Origin: Acidobacteriota bacterium
GTDB taxonomy: Bacteria > Acidobacteriota > UBA6911 > RPQK01 > JADFOI01
DNA length: 11,966 nt
Direction: 5' to 3'
NCBI GenBank assembly: GCA_029942065.1
Contig: JAPYTY010000018.1
Coordinates: forward strand, 3,734-15,699
A model generated the notes under the pieces. That model searched no databases and was not told the origin of the DNA. It saw only the letters and a program-made list of their open reading frames with translations. Positions 1-6,271 of the stretch are shown here, one piece after another (positions within the stretch are counted from its first letter, which is position 1; each line of letters starts with the position of its first letter). The position numbers and the translations under genes are program-made.

Positions 1-100
1 GTCGTGGGTCCTCCCGGCGCTTGACTGATTGTCCCACCCAGGTGGCGGTCTTCTGGGATTCCTTCTTTTTCTCTTTGGTCTTGGGAGGCGCAATTACCAT
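1..100 (-). CDS. Xanthine dehydrogenase/CoxL family molybdopterin-binding subunit, N-terminal fragment (partial)
   Basis: An ATG at 100 (minus strand) opens a frame that runs off the left edge after 33 codons. A Lys-rich leader (residues 7-18) is followed by TWVGQSVKRREDPR, the characteristic opening of large molybdopterin subunits of the xanthine dehydrogenase / carbon monoxide dehydrogenase / aldehyde oxidase family, which usually continues into a LLTG...YVDD block. Members hydroxylate or oxidise aldehydes, N-heterocycles or CO with a molybdenum cofactor, normally with FAD and 2Fe-2S partners. A TAA codon lies in frame immediately before this ATG, so the gene cannot start further upstream. 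No convincing SD is present; a GTGAG lies about 11 nt away. It follows the CocE-type gene on the same strand after a 416-bp repeat-rich gap, so co-transcription is uncertain. Only 33 residues are visible, so the subfamily and substrate cannot be assigned. Confidence 0.66.
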   Translation of the reverse strand, partial: MVIAPPKTKEKKKESQKTATWVGQSVKRREDPR

Positions 101-192
101 TTAAAACAATCTCACGAATGGTATAAAGGATTCTCGGTGTTCTTTACAGGGGGAGAAAGATACCGTCTGTGGGCCTTCTAGTCAAGTACCGG

Positions 193-242
193 GCGCTGGG
201 TGAAGCCCAGCGCGTTTCACGTTTCAGGTGCCACGTTCCACC
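193..242 (+). repeat. Hairpin plus heptad repeat, copy 1
   Basis: A perfect 8-bp stem (GCGCTGGG 193-200, loop TGAAG, CCCAGCGC 206-213) is followed directly by four degenerate 7-bp units, TTTCACG, TTTCAGG, TGCCACG and TTCCACC (215-242). The same design occurs at 451-512 (minus strand) and 10203-10261 (plus strand): a GC stem ending in CGC, then GTTYCASG and further heptads. This is the most diverged of the three copies. Confidence 0.7.
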
Positions 243-276
243 TTGCAATAGGGCACGATCTTGCAGCCTGTTGTAG

Positions 277-295
277 GGGCGCACTGAGTGCGCCC
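277..295. repeat. REP-like 19-bp palindrome, copy A
   Basis: GGGCGCACTGAGTGCGCCC is a perfect 9-bp inverted repeat around one central G. It is preceded by GTAG, as in many interspersed REP-type elements of environmental bacteria. A second copy lies inverted at 423-441, and the flanking bases of the two copies also match when one is reverse-complemented (GTA before, CAG after). Confidence 0.75.
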
Positions 296-373
296 GCAGC
301 AAGTTCGTGAAGCCAGGAAGGGTGCAGGGCTTAGGCAAAAGGAAACCCCAGGTAATCCGGAAGGATGGAGCCG

Positions 374-392
374 GGGTGCATCCGGTGCACCC
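374..392. repeat. Central hairpin between the two REP-like palindromes
   Basis: GGGTGCA (374-380), loop TCCGG and TGCACCC (386-392) form a perfect 7-bp stem. It lies close to the symmetry centre of the 193-512 composite. It resembles the flanking GGGCGCAC palindromes but is not identical to them. Confidence 0.6.
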
Positions 393-422
393 TATACAAG
401 CCATCGATAAAGCTTGTCCTGT

Positions 423-441
423 GGGCGCACTCAGTGCGCCC
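423..441. repeat. REP-like 19-bp palindrome, copy B (inverted)
   Basis: GGGCGCACTCAGTGCGCCC is the reverse complement of the copy at 277-295. Similar flanks on the opposite sides show that the two form an inverted pair about 130 bp apart. Confidence 0.75.
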
Positions 442-450
442 GTACACTCC

Positions 451-512
451 GGAAACCTGGAACCTGGAACCTGAAACCGGAAACCTGGAACGCGGCGGCC
501 GGCGGCCGCCGC
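451..512 (-). repeat. Hairpin plus heptad repeat, copy 2, directly behind the CocE-type stop codon
   Basis: Read on the minus strand, the CocE-type stop TGA (519-517) is followed after 4 nt by a perfect 9-bp GC stem with a 3-nt loop (512-492; GCGGCGGCC, GCC, GGCCGCCGC). Six 7-bp units follow (492-451; plus-strand forms TGGAACC, GGAAACC, TGAAACC, TGGAACG). The hairpin could act in transcription termination or mRNA 3'-end protection. There is no T-run, so a classical Rho-independent terminator is unlikely. Confidence 0.75.
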
Positions 513-516
513 TCTT

Positions 517-2271
517 TCACCGTATCGGTAACTCGATGGAGGAAGGATAACGGCTGTCGTGGTAGATGCGGTTGCGAGCGGTGACGGCATGGGTCACCAG
601 ATGCATCGGACCCGCCGTTCCGGGATTGGGCAGGTAGGACGGGAAGCTGCTGGAGGCGATGCTGATTCGAATCCGATGTCCGGCCTTGAACAGGTTGGCA
701 ATCGCATCCAGCGAGAAAGAGAACTCATACACTTGATCGGGCTCCAGAAGCGATTCCTCTTCCTGGCTCAACCGGTAGCGGCCACGAATGACGTTTTGTC
801 GCAAAAGAGCCGAGTAGCCGTTGGGGTAAACATCGGTGAGGGTGAGGACAAAGTCGGTATCCGGAGCCGAGGAGGAAGCGAAGAAGCGGGTCTTGATCTC
901 TCCGACCACCTCTAGATCCTCCTCCAGGACATCGGTGGTGAAGGTGAGGATGCGGGACTCAGCCGGCCGATGATCCTGGGGACCCATGGTCCACATTCTC
1001 CCAAAGCCGCCATGCCCGCCAATGGTGGGGATGGGATTGTAAGGGTCATGCAGGTACTCATCCGGTGTCTCGGAATCGGGCGGCTGCTTTAAAAGCCGGC
1101 CATCGTTGAGTGATCCGGTAGGGTCTTCCGTCCCCGCTCGCAGATAGTAAGGGATGTACTCGGTGCCCGGAAGAGGCCAGGTGTCTCCCTCCAGCCAACG
1201 ATCAGCTCCCATCAGGTAAACCCGTACGGCAGGCTCGTCCATGATGCCTGTTTCTATTCCCTTTAACCAGAAGTCGAACCAGCGCAGTTGTAAATCCAGA
1301 CGATCAATTTTGGCGGCCGGGCCGAAGCGGACGGTTTCAGTCTCCGGCGGTATGTCTCCGCCGTGGACCCACGGACCCATGATCACTTTTTGTGACTGTC
1401 GTGTTTTCTGAGAACGACCCTCCCGGCTGATGCGATTGAAGTTTTGAAACGACCAACGGACGTAACGGTCGTACCAACCGCTTTCGTGGTAGATGGGGAC
1501 ATCCATGTCCGAATATCGGGTGGCGGGATCGATTTCTTTCCAGTAGTCATCGTAGGCGTTGTGAACGAACTGCTCCACGATTTCCGGGTGTAGAAAGCTG
1601 GCAATGAAGGGGAGTCGTGTCCGTTCCCAGTCCGACAGCCATGAGTTGTAATCCTCCGGTGTGCGCAGGGGACGAGGCATGGCGTCGTTGTTGTGATGCC
1701 AGGTGGGGCCTGCCGAGGTATGGACGCCGCGTTCCATTCTTCCGCCGATGCGGTGGTGGGCGGCATAACTGGCGAACATGGCGCGCAGATGAGGGGGTCG
1801 CGTGGGAGCTGTCGAGAGCTGCCACTGGGCATCCGAGGAGATTCCGTAGGTACCGATCTCACCGTTGGACCAGGACTGCCGGGCCGCCCATTCAATGGTG
1901 TCGTAGCCGTCCGGGTGTTCCAGCCACCCTTCATTTCGAGACTGGTGAAAGACCCCTTCGGAGCCAAAGCGGCCTCGTTGACTGACCACCAGAACGGCAT
2001 AGCCGTTGGTCGCAAATAGCTCAGCCGCCTCGCTGCGCCGTTCCCGGGTGTAGGGACTTTTTCGAACCAGCGTGGGGAAGGGACCCTCGGCAGCAGGGAG
2101 GTAAAGATCAGCTGCCAGATGGATCCCGTCGCGCATCTCGACCCGAACCTCTTGCTGGTTCACGTCAAGGCTTCCCAGCGAACCCGACATGAGCGTGTCG
2201 GGTTCAATCAGGGCAAACAGACCCAAGGCGACGACAATGATGCCGCCCAGGGTGGAGAATCTTTTTCCCAT
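517..2271 (-). CDS. CocE/NonD family (X-Pro dipeptidyl-peptidase S15-like) serine hydrolase
   Basis: This 584-residue protein is an alpha/beta-hydrolase of the cocaine esterase / glutaryl-7-ACA acylase / S15 type, which cleaves ester or amide bonds. A hydrophobic N-terminal stretch (about residues 8-22) suggests export or membrane anchoring. The expected catalytic triad is visible: Ser145 in YGISSDAQW, Asp268 in SGWYDRY and His303 in GPWVHGG. The family segment LRWFDFWLKG (about 329-338) precedes the C-terminal beta-jelly-roll domain. Length is typical for the family. The nucleophile elbow reads G-I-S-S-D-A, whereas the usual pattern is G-x-S-Y-x-G. I chose ATG at 2271; a TTG one codon upstream is also possible. 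No clear SD is present, so translation may be coupled to the DUF2911 gene, which ends 16 nt upstream. The physiological substrate is unknown. Confidence 0.92.
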   Translation of the reverse strand: MGKRFSTLGGIIVVALGLFALIEPDTLMSGSLGSLDVNQQEVRVEMRDGIHLAADLYLPAAEGPFPTLVRKSPYTRERRSEAAELFATNGYAVLVVSQRGRFGSEGVFHQSRNEGWLEHPDGYDTIEWAARQSWSNGEIGTYGISSDAQWQLSTAPTRPPHLRAMFASYAAHHRIGGRMERGVHTSAGPTWHHNNDAMPRPLRTPEDYNSWLSDWERTRLPFIASFLHPEIVEQFVHNAYDDYWKEIDPATRYSDMDVPIYHESGWYDRYVRWSFQNFNRISREGRSQKTRQSQKVIMGPWVHGGDIPPETETVRFGPAAKIDRLDLQLRWFDFWLKGIETGIMDEPAVRVYLMGADRWLEGDTWPLPGTEYIPYYLRAGTEDPTGSLNDGRLLKQPPDSETPDEYLHDPYNPIPTIGGHGGFGRMWTMGPQDHRPAESRILTFTTDVLEEDLEVVGEIKTRFFASSSAPDTDFVLTLTDVYPNGYSALLRQNVIRGRYRLSQEEESLLEPDQVYEFSFSLDAIANLFKAGHRIRISIASSSFPSYLPNPGTAGPMHLVTHAVTARNRIYHDSRYPSSIELPIR

Positions 2272-2287
2272 CAAAGTATCAGGGATT

Positions 2288-2806
2288 TCAGGCGGCCGTG
2301 AAATCGGCAGTCAGGCGCGCGGTTCCCCACTCCACGGTCAGGGTTCCATTGTTGCCCTGGCCTGTGAGATCGATGGTCAGCATATCCACCAGACTAGAGG
2401 TTTTACTGACCGATCCGGGCAGTTCTACCACGATGGTGGCAGGGTCTGGTTGGCGACGCGATGGGGCCGAGGCCAGTGTCAGCGACCAGTTGTCGGAGTC
2501 CTCGAAATGCGCCCACAGGACGTACTCTCCCTTGGGAACCGTGGTGTCGCCAAGCTGAAGATCCACATCGGTGGTCAGGGTGGTGGCTTCATCCGCTCCC
2601 ATTCTCCAGTACGCTCCCGGCTTGATCATGGAAAGCAGATCACGTCCATTGGCCAGGGGCCGATGGTAGTCGACGCTGATGGTTCCGCCTCCCACGGTTG
2701 CCGTGACATGGCCATGTTCGTTCCCGTGACCAAAGGTGAAGACCGCCGCCAGCAACACAAAGGAAAAAATGCCTGCAAAAATTGTCCTGTTCGTTCGTGA
2801 ACCCAT
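2288..2806 (-). CDS. DUF2911 domain protein, exported
   Basis: This 172-residue protein begins with a short basic stretch and a hydrophobic segment (about residues 9-26) ending near AVFTFGHG, consistent with a signal peptide or N-anchor. The mature part matches the DUF2911 pattern: VDYHRPLANGRDL, then WRMGADEATTLTT (about 67-79), VPKGEYVLWAHF (about 90-101) and a beta-rich C-terminus. DUF2911 proteins have no established biochemical function. A strong AGGAGGT (2811-2817) lies 4 nt before the ATG, and a well-formed promoter lies at 2855-2883. It is the first gene of a two-gene unit with the CocE-type hydrolase, so the two are probably co-produced outside the cytoplasm. A functional link between them is inference from operon structure only. 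Confidence 0.88.
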   Translation of the reverse strand: MGSRTNRTIFAGIFSFVLLAAVFTFGHGNEHGHVTATVGGGTISVDYHRPLANGRDLLSMIKPGAYWRMGADEATTLTTDVDLQLGDTTVPKGEYVLWAHFEDSDNWSLTLASAPSRRQPDPATIVVELPGSVSKTSSLVDMLTIDLTGQGNNGTLTVEWGTARLTADFTAA

Positions 2807-2810
2807 GGAT

Positions 2811-2883
2811 ACCTCCTGTTTGTTATCAATGAGGGGTTGTAAATGGTGTCCGAAATTATAGCTCAGCCGATGGGGCCGGGCAA
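2811..2883 (-). promoter_or_regulatory. Sigma70-type promoter and SD for the DUF2911-CocE operon
   Basis: On the minus strand TTGCCC (2883-2878), a 17-nt spacer and TATAAT (2860-2855) form a good -35/-10 pair with a perfect -10 hexamer. The leader continues to AGGAGGT (2817-2811), 4 nt before the ATG at 2806. This makes the DUF2911-CocE pair an independent transcription unit from the synthetase gene upstream. Confidence 0.7.
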
Positions 2884-2927
2884 TGTTTTAAAAGAGGTAA
2901 GCCCATTTTATGTATGCATGATCCGGG

Positions 2928-4340
2928 CTACGAAATGACCGGATCGGGCTTGATTTGCTCCCGGATCCGGGAGTACCAGCGCATGGCCTGGAGGGATTTG
3001 ATGGCCAACCGGGTACTTTCAAAAACGGGCATGTCGAGTCCGTCAATATCCTTTAACCACTTCTGCTTCACCTCGCCCCCCAGCATGACGGTGAAGATAG
3101 GCTTATCGGGCTGTTGTTGGCGGGCCGTCTGATAAATCTCGCGCATGCCGTCAAAATCGGCATTGGAAAGGGCGAGGAGGATCACCAGCACAGCATCGGT
3201 ATTCTCATCGTTGAGCACCGACAGGATCCCTTCCTCATGAACCAGTCGGTTGCCGGCCTCCAGTGCTGCCCACAGATCCAGAGGATGTGAAGGGGGCTGC
3301 CAGGAAGGGAGAAACTCCCGGATTCGCTTCAGCGTGGAATCCGTCAGGTTGGCCAGTTCGAATCCGTGATCGCGCAGTTCATCGGATGCCATGACGCCGT
3401 TGGCCCCACTGAAGGTCACCAGCCCGATCCGGTTTCCCGGGGGCAGAGGCTGATAGGAGAAGGCCTTCATGTAGTCCAGAAACTCGGACAGGTCGTCGGC
3501 CCGGACCAGGCCATACTGGCGGAAGGCATGGTCCAGCAACTCGTCATCCACCGCCAGCGAACCGGTGTGGGAAGCAGAGGCTCGCGCCCCCAGATCGGTC
3601 CGTCCCGGCTTCAGGACAATGATGGGTTTGTCGACCTTGACCCTGTTGGCCAGGGACAAAAAGGGTCGCAGACGCTTCAACCCTTCCAGGTGCAGGGCAA
3701 TAACTCGGGTGGAGGGATCTTTCCAGGCATATTCGAGGAAGTCGGTTTCGTCCAGATCGATCTTGTTGCCGAAAGCCACGCTTTTGCAGATTCCAATCCG
3801 CTGCACGGTCCGGGCCATCAACTCATCGGCCACCGCGCCTCCAAAGATGCCCGACTGGGCCCCCAGGGCAATGGGGCCGTCCTGCCAGTTGGTGAAAAGC
3901 ACGAAGCTGGCCACCAGATTGGCCTGCATGTTAATGAAGCCGATGGTATTGGGTCCGATACAGCGGATCCCCGAATCCTGGACCAGCTGGCGCAGCTTGT
4001 CCTCGGCCTCGGCCCCTTCCGCTCCGATCTCGCTGAACCCCGCGGCCACGATGACGGCGGCTTTGACGTTTTTTTGCCGGCAGTGGTCAAACAGATCCCC
4101 GATGTACTGTCCGGGCAGGAGGAAGAAGACCAGGTCAATGTCGCCGGGGACGTCCAGGATGGATTTGTAGGCCTTATGTCCCAGGATCTCCTCGGTATGG
4201 GGATTGATGGGGTAGATCTTTCCCTGGTAGTTGTTGACGATGATGCTCTTGAGCAGGACGTGGCCGGACTTCTCGGGTTTGGATGATGCCCCGATTACTG
4301 CCAGTGATCGGGGTTCCAGCAAGGCGGAAATATCGTTCAT
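2928..4340 (-). CDS. ADP-forming acetate/acyl-CoA synthetase alpha-subunit-like protein (no ATP-grasp part)
   Basis: This 470-residue protein has the layout of the alpha part of ADP-forming acyl-CoA synthetases, which interconvert acyl-CoA + ADP + Pi and acid + ATP + CoA. An N-terminal CoA-binding Rossmann domain (SLAVIGASSKPEKSG, about 12-26) is followed by the succinyl-CoA-ligase-like domains with CIGPNTIGF (about 127-135) and GAQSGIFGG (about 160-168). HLEGLK (Glu219) and SHTGSLA (His258) match the conserved Glu and the phosphohistidine of the family. The ATP-grasp beta part is absent and no gene for it lies in the window. A longer frame from TTG 4445 would overlap the preceding SDR gene and adds non-conserved residues, so I chose ATG 4340. 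No strong SD is visible. It lies 79 nt behind the SDR gene and is probably co-transcribed with it. Confidence 0.87.
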   Translation of the reverse strand: MNDISALLEPRSLAVIGASSKPEKSGHVLLKSIIVNNYQGKIYPINPHTEEILGHKAYKSILDVPGDIDLVFFLLPGQYIGDLFDHCRQKNVKAAVIVAAGFSEIGAEGAEAEDKLRQLVQDSGIRCIGPNTIGFINMQANLVASFVLFTNWQDGPIALGAQSGIFGGAVADELMARTVQRIGICKSVAFGNKIDLDETDFLEYAWKDPSTRVIALHLEGLKRLRPFLSLANRVKVDKPIIVLKPGRTDLGARASASHTGSLAVDDELLDHAFRQYGLVRADDLSEFLDYMKAFSYQPLPPGNRIGLVTFSGANGVMASDELRDHGFELANLTDSTLKRIREFLPSWQPPSHPLDLWAALEAGNRLVHEEGILSVLNDENTDAVLVILLALSNADFDGMREIYQTARQQQPDKPIFTVMLGGEVKQKWLKDIDGLDMPVFESTRLAIKSLQAMRWYSRIREQIKPDPVIS

Positions 4341-4419
4341 GTGGGTGGGGCGATTGTCTTTCGATTCGGTGAAGTTCAGTTGAGTCCAGCGGACCCGTCC
4401 GGATGATGCAGGATCAGGG

Positions 4420-5166
4420 CTAATGCATGAGCTGACCGCCGTCAATATTCACGGTCTGACCGGTGATGAACTCGGCCCGATCCGAAGCCAGAAACATCAC
4501 CGTACCGACCAGATCTTCAGGCTGCTGCTGGCGCTGGACGGAGCGCGCCGTGATCCGTGATTCCAGCATTTCATTTGAATAGTGTGCCTTCACGCCTTCC
4601 GTGGAGGTCAGGCCTGGCGTGATGGCATTAACCGTGATGCCTTCGCTTCCAATTTCCCGGGCCAGTGCACGAGTCAATCCTATAGCGGCTCCCTTCGAGG
4701 TCACATAGTGCAGAATCCCAGGGACACCGTGGAGAGCCGTGTTGGAAGATAAATTGATGATGCGTCCCCATTTGTTTTCTTTCATGTAGGGGAAGACCGC
4801 GCGTGCCGCCAGAAAGTAGCCCTTGACGTTCACCGCCATCACCCGATCCCACTCTTCTACCGGGATTTCATCCCAGGGCTTCATGGGCAGAATAGCCGTC
4901 CAAAGGGCCGCGTTGTTGATCAAAATATCGATTCGTCCAAACTTCTCATGAGCGGCTTGGGCCATCGCTTTGGTGCTGGATTCATCCGAGACATCGGTAT
5001 GAACGGCAAGGCCATTGATTTCCTCGGCCACCTGGTTGGCGGCTTCATCAGCGATGTCGGCCACCACCACCTGAGCTCCGGCGGCAGCAAATCCTCGAGA
5101 GAAGGCCTCGCCTAGCCCCAGTCCCCCTCCTGTTACCACTACAACCCGCCCGTCAAATTCTCCCAT
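4420..5166 (-). CDS. SDR family NAD(P)-dependent oxidoreductase
   Basis: This 248-residue classical short-chain dehydrogenase/reductase shows the TGGGLGLG cofactor motif (residues 12-19), Asp37 after the second strand (suggesting NAD preference), NNAA (84-87, normally NNAG), the catalytic Ser141, and Tyr154-x-x-x-Lys158. Asn113 completes the usual tetrad. Near the C-terminus, FITGQTVNIDGG is the standard ending. Length is typical. The start is supported by AGGAGA about 6 nt before the ATG at 5166. It is transcribed divergently from another SDR gene, and is followed on the same strand by the acyl-CoA synthetase-like gene, which suggests oxidation of an alcohol or hydroxy-acid on the way to a CoA ester. 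The substrate is not deducible. Confidence 0.95.
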   Translation of the reverse strand: MGEFDGRVVVVTGGGLGLGEAFSRGFAAAGAQVVVADIADEAANQVAEEINGLAVHTDVSDESSTKAMAQAAHEKFGRIDILINNAALWTAILPMKPWDEIPVEEWDRVMAVNVKGYFLAARAVFPYMKENKWGRIINLSSNTALHGVPGILHYVTSKGAAIGLTRALAREIGSEGITVNAITPGLTSTEGVKAHYSNEMLESRITARSVQRQQQPEDLVGTVMFLASDRAEFITGQTVNIDGGQLMH

Positions 5167-5356
5167 CCTGTTCTCCTGTTCTATCGAAATTTGTCAGCAG
5201 ACATCGACGATTTCTGTGTGCCGTCACACGGCCTTCGAAGTGGTCGAAGTTAGTAAACATTCCCGGGCATGTCAAGGAAAAAGGGGGCGCTTGCTTCTCG
5301 CATCCTCTGAGATATATGTTGGGAGTCGTAGTCGATAAAACGGCGGGAGGAATGCC
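5167..5356. promoter_or_regulatory. Divergent control region between two SDR genes, with operator-like inverted repeats
   Basis: On the minus strand TTGACA (5275-5270), a 17-nt spacer and TAACTT (5252-5247) form a candidate promoter with a perfect -35 for the leftward SDR operon. Overlapping its -10 is a 6-bp inverted repeat, CTTCGA-AGTGG-TCGAAG (5233-5249). A second, GTGTG-CCGT-CACAC (5216-5229), lies beside it, so a repressor site covering the start region is plausible. For the rightward gene, TTGCTT (5291-5296) and TATATG (5313-5318) are a weaker pair with a 16-nt spacer. No regulator gene lies in the window. Confidence 0.5.
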
Positions 5357-6112
5357 ATGGATGTTCAAGGAAAAGTAGCCCTGGTAATAGGCGGAGGCAG
5401 CGGAATCGGACGTGCCTCGGCACTGGCCCTGGCGCGGAATGGTGCTTCGGTTGGAGTGGGTGATCTGGTCGCCGAGCGAGCGGAAGGAGTGGCGTCCGAG
5501 ATCACCGAGGCCGGCCGGCCGGCTCTGGGGGCAGCGGTGGATGTGACCCGGTCCGGACAGGTGAACGATCTGGTCAAACAAACGATCGAGTCCTTTGACC
5601 GGATCGATATTCTGATCAATTCGGCGGGGATCTTTCCCCAGGACACGGTTCAGGATCTGGAGGAGGAAGAGTGGAATCAGGTGATCGCCGTTAATTTGAC
5701 GGGGACCTTTCTGGCTTGCAAGGCAGTGGTGGGGCACATGATTGCCAACCAGGGCGGAAAGATTATCAACATCTCAGCCGGACACGGAGCGCGGGGAATC
5801 GTGAAGGGGTCTCACTACGCCGCTTCCAAGGCGGGAGTCAACGCCCTGACCAAGAGCCTGGCTCTGGAAGTGGCCTCCCACGGCATCATGGTCAACGCCG
5901 TCGCGCCGGGCCCCGTCGATACGCCTTTACCCCGGGGAGGTCGGCTCTACACCGAGGAAGAGAAGCAGCGAATGGGCGAGGCTCTTCCTATGGGCCGGAT
6001 TGGACGGGTTGAAGATCTGGCCTCCATGGTTGTTTTCCTGGCCTCGGATGCCTGCCAGTGGTTCACGGGGCAGATCGTCTATCATAACGGCGGCGATCTC
6101 ATGCTGGGCTAG
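5357..6112 (+). CDS. SDR family NAD(P)-dependent oxidoreductase
   Basis: This 251-residue classical SDR has a GGGSGIG cofactor motif (residues 12-18), Asp36 (NAD-type), NSAG (88-91), Ser140, and Tyr154-x-x-x-Lys158 in HYAASKAG. The standard ending WFTGQIVYHNGGD is present. The first motif residue, normally Thr, is Ile11 (VIGGGSGIG), an uncommon change that need not abolish activity. The start at 5357 is supported by GGGAGGA (5345-5351), 5 nt upstream. It is clearly different in sequence from the divergently transcribed SDR at 4420-5166. Its stop codon abuts a repeat element, after which an ABC importer operon begins on the same strand. It may be co-transcribed with the transporter; the substrate is unknown. 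Confidence 0.95.
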   Translation: MDVQGKVALVIGGGSGIGRASALALARNGASVGVGDLVAERAEGVASEITEAGRPALGAAVDVTRSGQVNDLVKQTIESFDRIDILINSAGIFPQDTVQDLEEEEWNQVIAVNLTGTFLACKAVVGHMIANQGGKIINISAGHGARGIVKGSHYAASKAGVNALTKSLALEVASHGIMVNAVAPGPVDTPLPRGGRLYTEEEKQRMGEALPMGRIGRVEDLASMVVFLASDACQWFTGQIVYHNGGDLMLG

Positions 6113-6268
6113 CACCACAAAGGCACAGGGGCGAGATTCACCACAAAGACACCTAGAAGAAATGAACCACCAAGGCACCAAGACACAAAGAACTCCAGCC
6201 GGAACGGCACAAATGAGTTTTGTGCCTTTGTGCCTTTGTGGTTGGAATTCTGTGCCTTCGTGGTGAGA
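6113..6268. repeat. CACCACAAAGGCAC-type interspersed element, copy 1 (inverted structure)
   Basis: The element begins at the base after the SDR stop codon and ends 3 nt before the next ATG. It contains units in one direction, CACCACAAAGGCAC (6113-6126), CACCACAAAGACAC (6139-6152) and a longer unit at 6165-6190. Reverse-complement units follow at 6218-6242 and 6250-6266 (CTGTGCCTTCGTGGTGA). The 6165-6190 arm and the 6218-6242 arm can pair over about 22 of 26 positions, so the transcript could form a long hairpin within the operon. A related copy lies at 10593-10684. Confidence 0.8.
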
Positions 6269-6271
6269 AAA

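Larger units (their letters stand above)
101..516. repeat. Intergenic composite of nested hairpins and heptad repeats, roughly mirror-symmetric
   Basis: I see no gene in this gap. It holds, from left to right: a hairpin (193-213), four 7-bp repeats (215-242), a 19-bp palindrome (277-295), a 7-bp-stem hairpin (374-392), a second 19-bp palindrome (423-441), six 7-bp repeats in the opposite orientation (451-492), and a GC hairpin (492-512). The order hairpin, heptads, palindrome, centre, palindrome, heptads, hairpin is a mirror arrangement about position ~355. This is what one would expect of a composite non-autonomous element, or of two repeats inserted head to head. Positions 101-192 carry only the weak upstream region of the CoxL-like gene. 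Confidence 0.7.

Noticed and set aside
29..181. A 50-codon plus-strand frame ending in TAG just before the hairpin at 193, with a hydrophobic start and aromatic-rich end.
   Set aside because: It has an in-frame TGA at 26-28, a TTG start with no SD, no recognisable family, and overlaps antisense to the CoxL-like N-terminus, which has a clear family motif.
451..492. CRISPR-like array of short repeats.
   Set aside because: The 7-bp units are contiguous with no spacers; no cas genes are present.
144..590. Minus-strand 148-codon frame through the repeat region.
   Set aside because: Its translation is repeats in one frame (R-F-Q-V-P-G-S-R-F type) and it overlaps the end of the CocE-type gene; it is not a gene.
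2958..2973. Perfect 16-bp palindrome CTCCCGGATCCGGGAG near the 3' end of the synthetase gene.
   Set aside because: It lies within coding sequence for conserved-looking residues, lacks a T-run, and no second copy was seen; likely chance.
3366..4286. Long plus-strand frame (306 codons) opposite the acyl-CoA synthetase gene.
   Set aside because: It is an antisense shadow with no motif and no SD; the minus-strand gene has full family motifs.
4341..4445. Extended TTG start for the acyl-CoA synthetase-like gene.
   Set aside because: It would overlap the SDR gene and adds 35 residues with no family similarity; ATG 4340 matches the conserved N-terminus.
6230..6271. Extended GTG start for the ABC ATPase adding 14 residues.
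   Set aside because: The added residues are translated repeat DNA; family homology starts at the ATG at 6272.
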